A stretch of DNA of 64,000 nt from Escallonia rubra (GCA_033065855.1 JAVXUO010001035.1:154317-218316); one strand, 5' to 3'. Shown: positions 24,060-37,190, numbered from the stretch's first letter. Notes: generated from the letters alone by a model not told the origin. Numbers and translations are program-made.

Positions 24060-24260
24060 ATACAATTTGTTGTTGGCCCACTATAAAAACCTTCTAAAAG
24101 TTAGGGTTTTCCTTTTTTGATTTCTTCTTGTCTTTTGCTTAACTCCATCTCTCGCCGCCCATGCTCATCTCCCATCACCTCTACTTTATGAATCGCCTCC
24201 AACTCTTGGCACTTCCACCTCCTCATGGGGAGGGGGCTGCGGTGATGACGGCATGACGCT
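24060..24260 (+). promoter_or_regulatory. Promoter-like segment on the plus strand
   Basis: GGCCCA (about 24077), ACTATAAAAACC (about 24082-24093) and a telo-box TTAGGGTTTT (about 24103-24112) are followed by a pyrimidine-rich leader. They lie divergent to the snoRNA promoter 250 bases away. The only following frame is 33 codons (ATG near 24160), with no recognised product. It may be a relic of a lost gene, a distal start for the BRE gene, or the other half of a bidirectional promoter. Confidence 0.4.
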
Positions 24261-25186
24261 CAGCCTTTTCCCGTGTTTTTTATTTTATACAAAAAATATT
24301 AAGATCTTGGCACTTTAAAGAATGTTTCAGTGTATCACCTTCATATTTATCGGAGTCTAATTATCTATACTACTTATAATGAGAACATTATTTTCATTTT
24401 TGGTATAATATCCTTTTGGTGTTACACTGAAAGTGATTCTGGTGGCTACACGTGTCCAAAATGAGAATAAAATTGTAAAACACATTTTTAGTATTACATA
24501 ACTACCCACGTACAATAGTGACAAGTGATATCACAAGAAAATTTTTAAAGTAACACAAAATAAATTTTTTAATTGGTAAGTAACTACCTATAAAATATGT
24601 TTATTTTTCACAAGTTAAAATTCATCAGAAAATATAGTTAAAAAATTTTAAAAGTCAAGTTTGATACGATAATAATATTTTGCTAACTTATTTTTAGACA
24701 AATACGACTAACTTATTTTTTTATTATTTAAGATTCATTTTACTGAATATGACAATAAACATGTATACGTGATGTTTGATTTTTTTTTTTTTTAACAAAA
24801 TTTGTACTAATAATTTTAATTTCGCATACGCATCCCGTGTGTCACGGTAACTCGTTGTTACTTAAAACAAGTCGATTGTTGGAATAGATACTTGAGGAAG
24901 TCAATCCAAAATCCGAAATAACTGAGAAATGTCATTTGCAAGGTGCAACTCAATAAGTTATTATAAACCAAAAAGATAAAAGGAAAAAAGAACCGCAAAT
25001 CTCAACTCAAGGCATATGCTGCGAAAGTTGGAGAACGTGACAAATTGTGAATAAAAGCGTCGCTAAACGTATTTTTGTCACCGTAAAATTTCGTCCGAAT
25101 CACATTTCGTCAAAATCTTCAAAACCCAGACAGACTGTGACCAGACGGACTACATCGCTGGACATCGACGGTGAAATATTACAGCC
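24261..25186. other. AT-rich region upstream of the BRE gene
   Basis: No gene is seen. The last 100 bases before 25187 should hold the BRE 5' leader, but no clear TATA box was identified. Confidence 0.4.
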
Positions 25187-27268
25187 ATGGCCGTCGATCG
25201 TATACCTCCTGTAATCGGCGAACAGCTCAACTACCTCCTCAATCATTCCCCTCTCTCTATCAAGGTAACTAACCTACAAGTTCGCCTTTAACACTTCACC
25301 ATGTAAATGCATGCTTTTTCAAAACCCTAGATCAAGAACTTAAATGCAAGATATTCTTTACCTTTTCAGGTCGAGCAAATGTGGTCCGGGTCCAAAAACA
25401 CTGCCTTACTTGATCGCTTCACCCTGGCTATTCCCGTTTGCCTCGATTATATCAAATGTCAGTATCATTGTTGTTATATATGAGCAAACTATCGCAACAT
25501 TGCATACTTTTATTCGACCGGTTGCATAACTTCTGTTCATTTTTGCGAATCCGTAGCATAGAATATGAACGCGTAACACTCAGTACACTCATTGTTCCTC
25601 CCCTGGTCTGACACTGGCTTGTCAGACGATGCTCATTTGATCTGTAATTACTAGTTGAATCTTTTTTATCTGTAATTACTGTTCGTGTCCACAGTAATTA
25701 CACAGGAATTTGCAAAATGTTGTACGGACAAAGATTGTGAAACAGAGGGAGTACTTGTTATTTGTCGGACAATATTATTAAAGTTTGGAGGATTAAATGC
25801 AGGGGATGTCATATACAATGCACAGTATCCCTTGACAGCACCGGATATCATATTCGGGCCTGAAGATGAGGGTTTCCGTCCGTTTCATGGGGTTGGGGAA
25901 GCGGGGGAGTCAAGGTTGCCAAGGAATAGCTTGTCTGATTGGAGTTATAAAGACCCGACTCGGCTTTTGTCTCTCATTCTTGAACTTAGGTTTGGTGTTG
26001 TGCAATTACTCTATTTTGAGTTTTATCGAGTCCAGCAGTTTAACAAGGGTGAATAACTTCCTGTTGTCTGATGTTAGGGGTTTATATTTGGCGCACCAAA
26101 GAAAGCGCGTTGCAGAAGTTGACGATCCCAGATTGACATTCGAAATTAGCACCATATTTGCAAGGGAGGCAAGTTTTGATTTACTTAATGCCGGTTTATT
26201 AGATAAATTGGAAAACTTTTATAATTCTTAAGTCAAGCATATGTGTGTGTGTGTGGGGGGGGGGGGGGGGGGGGGGGGACCTTTTTCCATTAAAACTTCA
26301 CTTTTGGAAATAGTTTTATGTGTGTGCTTGTGATTCTGTAACTAGAATTCTGCGAATGATTGCTGCAAATAAGCTTACTATATGTTGTCAGTTGGGGCGA
26401 TGAATGTCTTGCCATTTAAGTACGTAATATAAGTGACTACTTTAAAATCTAATGCATATGGCCTACCTGTGAAAGTGTTTGTGCAAATCCCGTCAAAGCT
26501 GTGTGCTTGAGTAATTTGGACTTCGGAGTCTTCTAAATTGGCTCTTGTTTGTTACTGGGAGTAAATGCAACGATACGGTAGGCGTCAGATTTCACATTTT
26601 TGCACCTGAAGAAGCACGACTAGGTGCTCTAATTAGCACCGTGAGACATTATGAACATAACTGGGGAAGTATGGGACCAGCGTTCTGCCACACTGTCCCG
26701 ATGCCTTGTCTTGCAGCGATGCACGGATAAAAGTGTGTTGGTTAAATAGCTGGTTTTATTTTGGGAACCTTTTCAGGTTGAGTATGAACTTTACCAGCAT
26801 TTAAGGAACTAGCTTTTAGGAAATGGATTGGAAACCTTTGCCACTATTTGAGAAGTTGATAGAGAGATTTTGAATCTACGTGTCTCCCCCTCTCAATCCC
26901 CCTTTTCTTCACCTTTACAGATTATCAGAGTAATAGGTTGTCATCTTGGATAGAACTTTAAGGTCTTGGTGGGGTAATGTGCTTCCCAGTTACCTCTAAC
27001 CACTATTTCCTTTTCCCTGCGCTTTGTTTTGAAATTTTTTTTCCCCGTTTGTTGCATTATGCAGAGACCACATTGCTGTTACAGAAATTACTAAAAAGTT
27101 TGAAAGAAAGACATATCTCTCTACAGAAAGATGATGAGAACCTGAACACATTGGACAATATGGCTTATAATGTTGTGCATGATGTGTATACTGAAATTAT
27201 TCTTACCTGCATTTTTCTAGGCAGAGAGACATCTGTATGTGCATATAGCACGTATGCTGTATAATATA

Positions 27269-27319
<51 letters not shown>

Positions 27320-30300
27320 TGCATTTCATTAAGATCCTTCTAACGAAGGACATATGAGTTGTTTTACAATATTTGTTGTTTGGTCTTTGGGCATCACTTT
27401 CCCCTTTAAGAAAGTTGATTAAGGTCTAACTGTCTAACAAATGGAAGGCTCTTATATGCATGTCATTATTGTTGCCTCTTCCCCCCCTCCCTCTCAATCT
27501 CTGGATTTTTCGGTGCTGGTCTCTGTATTAGAGACAGATGGGGCAGTCAAAGCTGCGGGATTTGATCCCCGGTGTCTCTTATGGTGTTTGTGGCAGGATA
27601 GAATTTCCAGAGATTTATAGAATGTTGAGTTGTCAAATATAGAGATTGAAGGCTTTGTTTATGTCTAATTTGTTTGGTTGGCTGCGGTGTTTGCCAGCTC
27701 CGGCGAAGCCTATCTCACCTTTTTGAACAGCCTGTTCAGATGTTTTTGTTAGGTCCTCCTGTATATACTTACCTATCAAAGAAAAGTTGCTTATAGTGCT
27801 CCTATTGTATCAGTTTGGATAGGGGATGGTGGTAAGAAGTGATTCATGTTGCCACTACCAGCGGTTTTGGACAAAAACTTACAGTTGTTCGAGAGGTGTA
27901 CAAGAAGTTAGACTCTGCTAAAGATCTTTTGGGCCTCGAGGTGATGGATTTTGGAATCCCACAATTTCTCTAAACGAGGCTATACCGAGATGCTGGGCAT
28001 CTCAATTTGGTCTGGCGCATTTGATGTTGTGCAGATCTGGCATCACGGACAATATCGTGCCAAGTTGCTGGGTCATGGCAGCCGGAAAGGATAACCAATT
28101 TGATAGTCCTGACTTCCTTGGTAGATTTCCTGGTTACCTTCATCTAGTTCGAGCTAGTAAAAGATGTGGGGGAGCTTAATTGTCGTGAGATCGTTTCCCA
28201 TCCCGTACTTCTGGGGTGTCAAGTCTAGATATATGATGTCCGTGCATACTATTATGTCGCAAGGATTTTTTCATTGATTTATTTCATATTTTTGTTTTCT
28301 GACGATAAAATAGTTAATTGTTACCTAAATCTCAATCTTCATGCTGCAGGGAATTGAAATGTATATGAGCTCAGGTACTGACAAGGTACTTTCTAACGAG
28401 GGGCATGCTTGCAGTAATCAAGAAAAAGGGTCAGGGTGGTTTGGGGAACATGTTTGCAATTTCTGATTGATCTTATGAGATTAAAAGACAAACTGCATTT
28501 CTACTCTTTGATTCTAACTATTAGTGGCTTCTTTGCCATGTAAATTTTTCTGTAGCTTGAAGAGGTAAAATTTGCAGTGCCTTTACTGGACGTGGATATA
28601 AATAAAATGGTCATTGGCTCCTCTTGGCGACAGCAGAAGATATACTTGCAGGTTAGTGTTCATCTAATTCTGGCTGGCAAATAGAAAGCGTGTGTTTGTA
28701 TGGACAAACCTGCTTAGAAGTTTTAAGGTTGACAGATAACACTTCTTACATTCTGAAAAGGTAAAGGAACACAAGTGACCATTTGTAGACGATACTTGTC
28801 AATTGACAATAGTTAAGTAGATGATGACGGCATATAATGCAATGCAAAATTTTAAAATCACCCTCCTGAGGATTTCTATATTTACCTTCACTCAGTGACA
28901 CCTGAAGATTTGTGTTTTCTTCAGTTCTTCACTTGAGCAACAGGACATGCTGCCTTTTCTTTGTCTGTCACCTTTTGGTTTGATTGTTTCAAGTGGATAT
29001 CACAATGGATGCAGGTTATCTTTCCGGTTGGTAGGAAATATTCAACTACCCCTTCACCACCACGTTTGAAATTGGTTTCTTTTTCTGAGTTGAAGGCTCT
29101 TATTTCTATTGAAGATGTCAGGCTTCCTCCATGGTTGAATGGAATGTATGTCATCTCTTTACCGTCTCTCGCAGCATGTTGTTCTCACTTCCTCATCCCT
29201 TTCTTGCCTTCTTTTCTCTTTTAGCAACCTGCACATTGGCCCTGTCAATTAATGTAGTTTTTCTTCTATTGTGCAGGTGCATGGCTGAATATCTTCCCAT
29301 CTTAGAGGAGATGCTTGATTCACAGGTCAGCTGCAATTTCTAGCTATTTAAACTTTCCATCTGAACAATCACATGTTTGGTCATGCCTTCTAACAATGAT
29401 ACCTTTGCTCCATCGGAATTTATGTTCCGGCATTTTAATGGCTTCTCTGTCTCTCTCTCCCCTTCTACTTTATACAGATCAGAGATGCGGTTTCGTCAAT
29501 TGAAGTTAGAAGAAAGTTTATTGAGGTGCTAGCTCTTCTATTTGGAAGGGCTGTCGAAGCTGATCCGGTTTGCATGCTTTGCATTTATGTTATGGAGTAA
29601 GTATACTCACCAATTGGACAAATTTTTTACTGCTCCTTGCTTTGGTTGCCAGGTCTTCTGCAGAAAGGCAACATTTCTAGCTGCCTCTGGGGTGTTTTCT
29701 TTTCTGGTATGAAATTCTTTGTTACTTGGAATTTGTGTATATTATATAGAGCCCCTTCACGAAGCAAACCTCAGTTTTCTATTACCGAAGAATTTTGGTT
29801 CAAGTGTCTAAGGCTTTGAAAAGAAAATGATTTCAAACACTTCCATCTATAAATTTGTCATAACAATATTATAAGGAAAAATACAGCGAGCAAAATGCAT
29901 GCATATAAAGAATTCACCGGTTGTCAGAGCTTTTTGGTGGCTTCATAAAGGTTTTTAACGGTATCGGTTCAACCTCCAAGAAAGAGTAGATGTGAAGGTT
30001 GGGGGACACAAATATAGACGCAACGTCAACTGGCTGGTAAGCAATAGATAGATGCAAAAAATAAAGATACTGTATACATCAAGAACCTCACCAGCTGTCA
30101 TAGGTCTTCTGTGGCTTTTTAAAGGTTATTAACGCCATCAGCCGAGAGAATACATGCATGGAAGGTCAACTGGCCAGTAAAGAGCGTTGATTCTGGAGCT
30201 TGAGATGGATTCTATTGTCTCACTTGTTCTGTAAAAACTTGCCTGACAAAGTGTAAAATGATTGTTGGACAGTTGGTATGTCCTAATGGTTAATTGACAC

Positions 30301-31957
30301 TTGACGTGCAAGAAAAGTGCCATTGGCAGTCGCTGTGTCTAATGGCTGATAAAACTTTGAGAAACCTTGGTTATTTTAGAGTAAGGTTTTCTATACATAA
30401 TCATCCAAGTAAACAGCTTGCAGAAAGGAAGCCAAAGAGATAAGCAAAATAACTAAACTTTTTCCAAAATTATGAAAGTTTATAATCCTGCCTGTAGGGT
30501 CAAACATTACGACTCCTAGAGAAGGTAAATGTTCATTGACAGTGATTGTGGACTCCCAAGGAATTTGGAGTGTTCTATATCACGTGGTTGATAAAAGTAA
30601 TGGTTCCCATCCCTGTAGGTAACAGAGGGAAAATTGAAGGCGGTGTGAGATACTCCGATCAAATTAGGGGAGAAGGACTTAGCATTAGAAAGTGGCTTAG
30701 TTCGATGCGCTTGAAACCCACCAGAGTTGTTGTCGAGACTTTACAAGAAAAATGACTCCAGCTTCCAGGCACTAAAACTTGTTGGAGGGGAGGAGAACAA
30801 TAAAATCCTAATCCTAGTCATCTAAGCAAATCTAAGTGCCAACAAATATGGGATGTTCTTCTGGTGTCAAAAAATATAATGCTCGAGTGTTCCACCTGAG
30901 ATCACCTGTTCAAGTTCTCTGTCCGTGTTAATGCTGTCACTACAGACTGGGTGAAGGGTGATCGGTTGGAGTTATTTTGAAGTTACTAAGTTCAGGTTTT
31001 AACTGTACTCGGATATTGTTTGTGCTGAGGACTCTTCCCGTATGATAAATGGTTTAAGTTTTCTTGGGACTTTTTGGCTTGTGTATTAGTTGCTGGCCAA
31101 CAAGTTTGCTTTAGGTCTTGCACTCTTTTTAGATTGCCCTTTATGGAGGCCCATATGCTTATTGTAGATGCAATTCTCATGCTATAAACATCGTTACTGT
31201 AGGTGCATTTCTCCCTTCCAATTCAGTTTCCAAGGCAACCACCAGTTCTTATGCTTCAAAGTTCTCAGGTATCGACTCCCTCTCCCCCAACAAAGAATCG
31301 TGCATGTATAGAGACATCTATATATGCACCTACATTATCATCCATATTATCTACACCTGTGGATAAAGATAAGCATGGTTAGTTAGACATGTTTTTGCGA
31401 TCCTTACTACTGCAATCCATTCTTGTTAAGAGCCTTGCATATATGTAATGACTATCAGCCATGATGATATCTATCCAAGAAAAGGAAGACAAATATCATA
31501 TTAAATGCTAGTAGTTGAAGGTGGATGGCTCTGATTTCTTAGAACTTTCTTCTAGATCTTGATGGCTGTATGCACTTCTTCATTTAAGCAAAACGAGAGG
31601 AAAACAAAACCCAAAAAAAAAATAAAAAATCAAGACGAATGTACCAACTCTTTGATTTCTGAATAATTCTAGCGAAATTATCTTTTGCTGATTTCTCGTT
31701 TTTTTCTTTTTGTAGCATTTCAACTCCCAAGGTGCACCCCTTAAATCGCCCCTTCTGCAAGATTATCCATGGAGTCCCAGATGGGATGCATCTGAAATGG
31801 CCGAGAGGATCTTGTAAGTGCTTCAGAAGATATACGTTGCTTTCATTAATTTTCCATGCCTGATTCTCTTCATGCAACTCATTTTGGCAGTGATTTTCTA
31901 GCGGAAGAATGTTTGAGCTTTAAGAAGTACTGCAATGAGAATATGCAACAACGCTAG
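25187..31957 (+). CDS. BRE/BRCC45 homologue (BRISC and BRCA1-A complex member 2)
   Basis: Thirteen exons: 25187-25264, 25370-25457, 25695-25989, 26078-26168, 28350-28385, 28556-28651, 29015-29145, 29277-29325, 29478-29567, 29653-29706, 31203-31268, 31716-31813, 31891-31957. They give 412 residues with phases conserved; animal BRE is about 383. BRE is a scaffold with UEV-like folds in the Lys63-ubiquitin BRISC and BRCA1-A deubiquitinase complexes, acting in DNA repair and signalling. Family signatures are VIYNAQYPLTAPDIIFGPED in exon 3, QRKRVAEVDDPRLTFEISTI in exon 4, LLDVDINKMV in exon 6 and YPWSPRWDASEMAERIFDFL in exons 12-13. Intron 4 uses a GC donor. Family identity is strong. The acceptor of exon 4 is the least certain junction, since an in-frame alternative lies 42 bases upstream. 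Confidence 0.9.
26237..26279. repeat. GT microsatellite followed by a long G run
   Basis: GTGTGTGTGTG runs directly into an unbroken tract of more than 20 G bases. The tract length is likely unreliable in sequencing, and the G run could form quadruplex structures. It lies inside BRE intron 4. Confidence 0.9.
27262..27314. repeat. TA microsatellite
   Basis: About 50 bases of alternating TA with one TTA interruption, in BRE intron 4. Confidence 0.9.
29895..30190. repeat. Diverged tandem duplication in BRE intron 10
   Basis: Two copies of about 140 bp share the order TCACC-GTTGTCAGAGCTTTT/GCTGTCATAGGTCTTC, then GGCTT-AAAGGTT-TTAACG, then GTCAACTGGC. They start near 29916 and 30088. Divergence is considerable, so the duplication is old. 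Confidence 0.6.
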
Positions 31958-33475
31958 TGCTTTCTAATGCATGACGATTGCAAGACTTGGTCCGGCACTG
32001 AATGTTGTTGTAGCAAAATTGGTGCTTTTGGTGTCTACATGATTATGATTCGGTTTGACTGGTTTGGTTATGAAATTGCAAGCATACAGAAAAATTCCGA
32101 TCACTTGGGGTAGAGGAGAAACAGAAATGCCAAGGGACCCCCCTCAACCCGATACCAGAGAGAAAGGAGTCATGGTAGTTCTTGTTTATACGTTAATGAG
32201 ATCCAAAGGTCTTAATACTCCTCCGTCCTTATGTATCTTCCACCGTTCATATGGTGACATTGGCAGATGTATCGAAAATTTGTAATGGGTAAAGAGGCCG
32301 AACTTATATCTGGCCTACTGTTACAATGTAAAATTGATTCCTGGCAGTTTACGGGTTTGAGGTGCAGATCTCTTTTCCTGTTCTAGATTTGCTTTCATAT
32401 CTCGTGCTTCTGGGGCTTCTTGAGGACTGCACTTCAATATCATTTCTCATCATGTGGAGTACAAGTAATTTTGTCAAAGCATATTGCTCGTGCTCATCCA
32501 AGGCGTACATTTCTTTGACCAAAGTTTCTAGTTGAGCTAATTACCATTATCATGAAATAGGATTTGGGGTTACTGTGAATAGTTGTAAGCAAAAACTATC
32601 ATTGGCACTTTAGGTAGCATATTGAGCTCCAAGGTTCTGGTGCTAGCTCTTACATTTGTTGCTAAATGGCTTTTGAAAACGCCAGTGAAGACTTTTCAAA
32701 CATCAAAGTTTTATTTATTTCTCTAAATAGCATCTCTAACTTAAAAAATATTCAATTGGAAACTGCGGATTTGTTTAACCTAAGCTACATACACAAAACC
32801 GTGACATCACTACGTTTTATATTTATCCTATGTTGAATAAACAGCTCAGATCACAGAATAAAGAAATTGCTAGACATGAAAATAAAAAATACAAAAATGC
32901 CAACTCTATTTGACTGGAAATTGCCAACTTATTTAACTCGGAATCTCGGATCACATATGAACCGGTATTAGTGACATTTATTTGTCTTTAGATACATTTA
33001 ACGACGCTTTTTGTTTACGTATCTAGCGACATTCTTTACATACAGATACAACGATTTCAACCACCACGTTTTTGTATCATACTTTGTTTGTTTATAGATA
33101 TATTTAGTGACGTTTTTCGATTGGACTATCTATCGTTCTACCGCTGGGTAGTTACGTGTCCCGATATTTTCTTCTTGTCAAAATTTTTATTAACCGTCCA
33201 CGGTTTTGACGGTCGTCAAAAATCCACCACCAATCATGAAAACCAACCCGATAAATTCGAAAACCGGCATTGAACGGCCTTAACAAAGAGCGGTGCCCCC
33301 ACGTGGCCCCTCACCCTCTTAACGTGCGCTCCCCCCATCTCCAGCAGTTAATTAATTATTAAGGCGCAGGCTTGTCGGTATCCCTCCTCTCACGCACTTC
33401 AAATATCCCCAAATCTCCCTCCTCCGTTTCTGCCCCATCTTCCCAAACCAAGCCCTCGATCGGGAACCACCAGCC
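31958..33475. other. BRE 3' flank and beta-tubulin promoter region
   Basis: No gene is seen at 31958-33250. The segment 32960-33110 has recurring GCGACATT/ACGACG motifs like the subterminal repeats near 39360 and 61490. The tubulin leader at 33300-33475 is C/T-rich. No clean TATA box was assigned. Confidence 0.4.
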
Positions 33476-36286
33476 ATGAGAGAGATCCTCCACATCCAGG
33501 GCGGCCAATGTGGTAACCAGATCGGGTCCAAGTTCTGGGAGGTCATCTGCGACGAGCACGGCGTCGACTCCACAGGCCGCTACAAGGGCGACGGCTCCTC
33601 TGATCTCCAGCTCGAGCGCATCAATGTCTACTACAACGAGGCCTCCGGCGGCCGCTATGTACCCAGGGCCGTGCTCATGGATCTGGAGCCCGGCACCATG
33701 GACAGCATCAGATCTGGCCCCTACGGGCAGATCTTCCGCCCCGACAACTTCGTGTTTGGACAGTCCGGCGCCGGGAACAACTGGGCCAAAGGTCATTACA
33801 CCGAAGGGGCAGAGCTGATCGATGCGGTTCTCGATGTTGTTCGTAAGGAGGCTGAGAATTGTGACTGCTTGCAAGGTAATGTCGCTCATTTTACGTGTAT
33901 GCTTGGACAATGTATTGTTTGTTTGGTTCCAATTGTCGCGTAATTCCACTTATTTGTTAGATTTTGTTGCTTTAGCTTTTAATATTTGTCTGCCTTTACA
34001 ATGTATGTCAGTATTGTTTCAAATTTGCTAGATTTTGTTGCCTTGACGTTTAGTATGTCCACGATCCGATTGTTTGAGATGAAAGAGGTTAAAATTGTAA
34101 GTTATGCTTTGTATTACTTGGACGAATGGGGTAAAATCAAGGAGTGTGATGTTTGCCCAGTTTTGTTTGTTGGATGATCTCTCATCGGCCAGATCTGTGC
34201 TTTTTTTTATGTAGAAGTTACTCTCCCATTGTTGAAGCTGTTAAGGATCAAATGCAGATTGACAGGTTTTCTAATGTTGAAATTTGATGCCTTGTTTGGC
34301 AGTATATCGCGCATGTTGAGAGTTATATCAATTTTATCACTATTAGTTGTTGGTATGTGGTTTTAAAAGGAGTGGGTGAGGTGAATACAGACTAGTTTTG
34401 GTTCTAGGTTTGGTCTACAACATGAGGATTGGTCTAGTTGCATTCTGATCTGCAAACCTATCATTACTGTTGAGTGTCAAGCATATAGAAGCTCAAATGC
34501 AGATTTGCAGGGCCCCTGTTGTTCTTGGAATGCTCAACTGTTATCCTTCTATGATGACTTGTTCGGTGGTCAATATTCTTATATGTTAGATTCGAGATGC
34601 ATATTTGGCTTTAGTTAGTTGACATTGCCTAATTCTTTGGAAATTCTACAATCAGATTTCGTAACAGAAATTGGATCCGAATCCCCTGTATATTATGCAC
34701 GTGATTCTTGTTCTTTGAATTTTGTTAGACATGTTAGGGGCCATTTTTATTGCCTCTGGGGAAGGATTATTTGCGACCCTCTCAATTTGTGTAATCACCG
34801 ATTTTCCTGTTGCATGACGTGTTATCAAATGCATGTCTGTGTTTCTTTATCTCCAATAGTCCTCAGGGCATGATCCTAATCTAGTCATCTTTGGCTCCCC
34901 CCCCCCCCCTCACTCTCGTGCCCCAGTGCAGAGAAAGTTGAGAGTATACACTACACCTAGAGTGTGTTATCCGCAGTGCTTTTGTCTCTTTTGTTTTTCC
35001 TTTTTTCTGTTTATCCTCATACATATATCCACCAAGTGTCATCTTCCAAAAGAGTAATCTTATAGTATGAATTGCTCCCAACTGAGACATAGGTTGGCTT
35101 AAGTCATATATCTAATGGCATGTCATTGTCATTTTCCTTGCAGTGGCATGCCAATCAAGTTTTTAACAACTTTATTTTGGTTCTGTTGGCAAGTAATGTT
35201 TCTTTTCTTTAGAGTCAGCGTGGCTGATGTGGCTCCTGTTATCATTGGTTATGGCCAGGTTTCCAGGTCTGTCATTCACTTGGAGGCGGCACAGGATCTG
35301 GCATGGGAACCCTCCTAATTTCAAAGATAAGGGAGGAATACCCTGACAGGATGATGCTCACATTCTCTGTTTTTCCTTCTCCAAAGGTCTCTGACACAGT
35401 TGTGGAGCCTTACAATGCCACCCTCTCTGTGCACCAGCTGGTGGAGAATGCTGACGAATGCATGGTGCTTGACAATGAAGCACTCTATGACATTTGTTTC
35501 AGGACCTTGAAGCTCAGCACTCCTAGTTGTGAGTACTAATCTCCATGATGATTCATACTCTGGTGAATGTAGTGTTTAGCTCACTTACACATTTGAACTT
35601 GCTTTGCAGTTGGTGACCTTAACCACTTGATTTCTGCAACTATGAGCGGGGTAACTTGCTGCTTGAGGTTTCCCGGTCAGTTAAACTCAGACCTGCGGAA
35701 GTTGGCTGTAAACTTGATCCCATTTCCGCGTCTTCATTTCTTCATGGTGGGTTTTGCTCCGCTCACATCTCGTGGATCACAGCAATACATCTCCCTCACT
35801 GTTCCAGAGCTGACTCAGCAGATGTGGGATTCCAAGAACATGATGTGTGCTGCTGACCCACGACATGGGCGCTACCTGACAGCTTCGGCCATGTTTAGAG
35901 GGAAAATGAGCACCAAAGAGGTGGATGAACAGATGATCAATGTGCAGAACAAGAACTCATCGTACTTTGTGGAGTGGATCCCTAATAATGTCAAGTCTAG
36001 TGTGTGTGACATTCCACCAACTGGCCTGAGGATGGCATCCACATTTATTGGCAACTCCACATCAATCCAGGAGATGTTCAGGAGAGTAAGTGAGCAGTTT
36101 ACAGCTATGTTCAGGCGCAAGGCCTTTTTGCACTGGTATACTGGGGAAGGGATGGACGAAATGGAGTTCACCGAGGCAGAGAGCAACATGAATGATTTGG
36201 TGGCAGAATATCAGCAATACCAGGATGCTACCGCCGAGGATGAGGAAGAGTACGACGAGGGTGTTGAAGAGCCATATGAGGGCTAG
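33476..36286 (+). CDS. TUBB: Beta-tubulin
   Basis: Three exons, 33476-33875, 35259-35528 and 35610-36286, give 448 residues, the normal length for plant beta-tubulins. The two introns follow codon 133 (phase 1) and codon 223 (phase 1), as is typical in plants. The N-terminal MREI motif is the signal for co-translational tubulin mRNA autoregulation. GTP-binding elements include GGQCGNQIG at residues 9-17 and the tubulin signature GGGTGSG near 140-146. The tail is acidic ([16 protein letters not shown]). It pairs with alpha-tubulin to build microtubules. Exon 1 is GC-rich, exons 2-3 less so. The gene looks intact. Confidence 0.98.
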
Positions 36287-37084
36287 TTTGGCGGCTATTT
36301 CCAGTAATGAAGTTCGTCAGACTCTTTTGTTTGCCTACCTTCTACTATGTATGCTCATGTTGGTTTCTTTGGCTCCTCTTTTTGAATCCTAAAACTTATC
36401 AGTTATTTGTTGCTTATCGTTTTAGTCATATATTCGTTATTATGATCTTATTTGTTTGCCATTTTTTGTTTTTTTGGAGGTAGGGTGCAAGGGTATGGAA
36501 TTATTTCACAAGGTTTTAGTCTTATTCCGCTTCACTTGGTTATTGCGGGACAATCAAAATTTATTTTCATTGTGTAGTTAGGCGCCATTATTGCTTAGAG
36601 CAGAAAAAGATTGAATGACAGCCCGTTCAATTGAGCCTGTTGTCTCTATTTAGCTAGAAACTATTTTGAAAGTCTTTTTTTTTTTTAAAAGTTCAAGACC
36701 TTCATTAAGAAAATGATATCATAGAGAAAAAAAAACTTGATTCGGATTTCAGGACTAAAAAAAACTTGATATAAAGTTCGAGACCTTCGTGGGAAGGTAT
36801 GTCAGGCATTGTAGAGGTGTTCTGCAAAAAACGATATATTTTGCTTAATTAGTCTCCTCCTCTCAATCATCAATCAGTGCTTCACTTAACTCTCTGTTTT
36901 ATCCAACGACGGAACTCTACATCATCGCTGACTTTTGCACTGCCTATGGAGACACTTTCTAACCTAAACTGAAGAATTGTGAAGCTCAACCGGTTAGATC
37001 AGCATATACAAATAGCGTTAACATTAAAAGGGATAAAAGAAACGGATGAACAGACGAGCATCACATCGATTGGGGGAGTGGGCA
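36287..37084. other. Beta-tubulin 3' flank
   Basis: The probable 3' untranslated region extends to about 36500. A further weak C/D-like pair occurs on the minus strand: GTGATGC at plus 37060-37066 and CTGA near plus 37010. The C box is imperfect and there is almost no terminal stem, so it is not called as a gene. Confidence 0.4.
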
Positions 37085-37190
37085 GGGGGTGCATCAGAGT
37101 CATGGAAGTAGGAGAACAAACATTGCTCGTCCTAAAACAGGAGCGAGCTTCTCATAAATTAAAGTTAATCCTCATCACTTGCACACCCCC
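37085..37190 (-). ncRNA. Box C/D snoRNA, independent gene
   Basis: On the minus strand, C box GTGATGA (plus 37172-37178) and D box CTGA (plus 37094-37097) are closed by a strong terminal stem. GGGGGTGTGCA at the 5' end pairs with TGCACCCCC at the 3' end, leaving a two-base bulge. The RNA is about 106 nt. It carries an internal hairpin built from GCTCGCTCCT and AGGACGAGC. The guide before box D (TCTCCTACTTCCATGACT) did not match any rRNA stretch from memory, so it may be an orphan snoRNA. The flanking promoter supports independent transcription. Confidence 0.82.

Larger units (their letters stand above)
26169..28349 (+). other. BRE intron 4, a 2.2-kb GC-AG intron
   Basis: The donor reads GGAG/GCAAGT and the acceptor CTGCAG/GG. 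Using GC at 26169 keeps the reading frame and rejoins the conserved residues around REGIEMYMS. The nearest GT, four bases later, breaks the frame. Inside are a GT/poly-G tract, a TA microsatellite, an exon-like open segment near 27062-27250 with no recognised homology, and a possible LINE-tail fragment near 27700-27790. Confidence 0.75.

Noticed and set aside
28812-28875. C/D snoRNA in BRE intron 6 (ATGATGA and CTGA on the plus strand)
   Set aside because: The boxes are only about 50 nt apart and the flanks do not pair.
37008-37070. Second C/D snoRNA downstream of the one at 37085-37190
   Set aside because: The C box has a mismatch at its last base and there is essentially no terminal stem.
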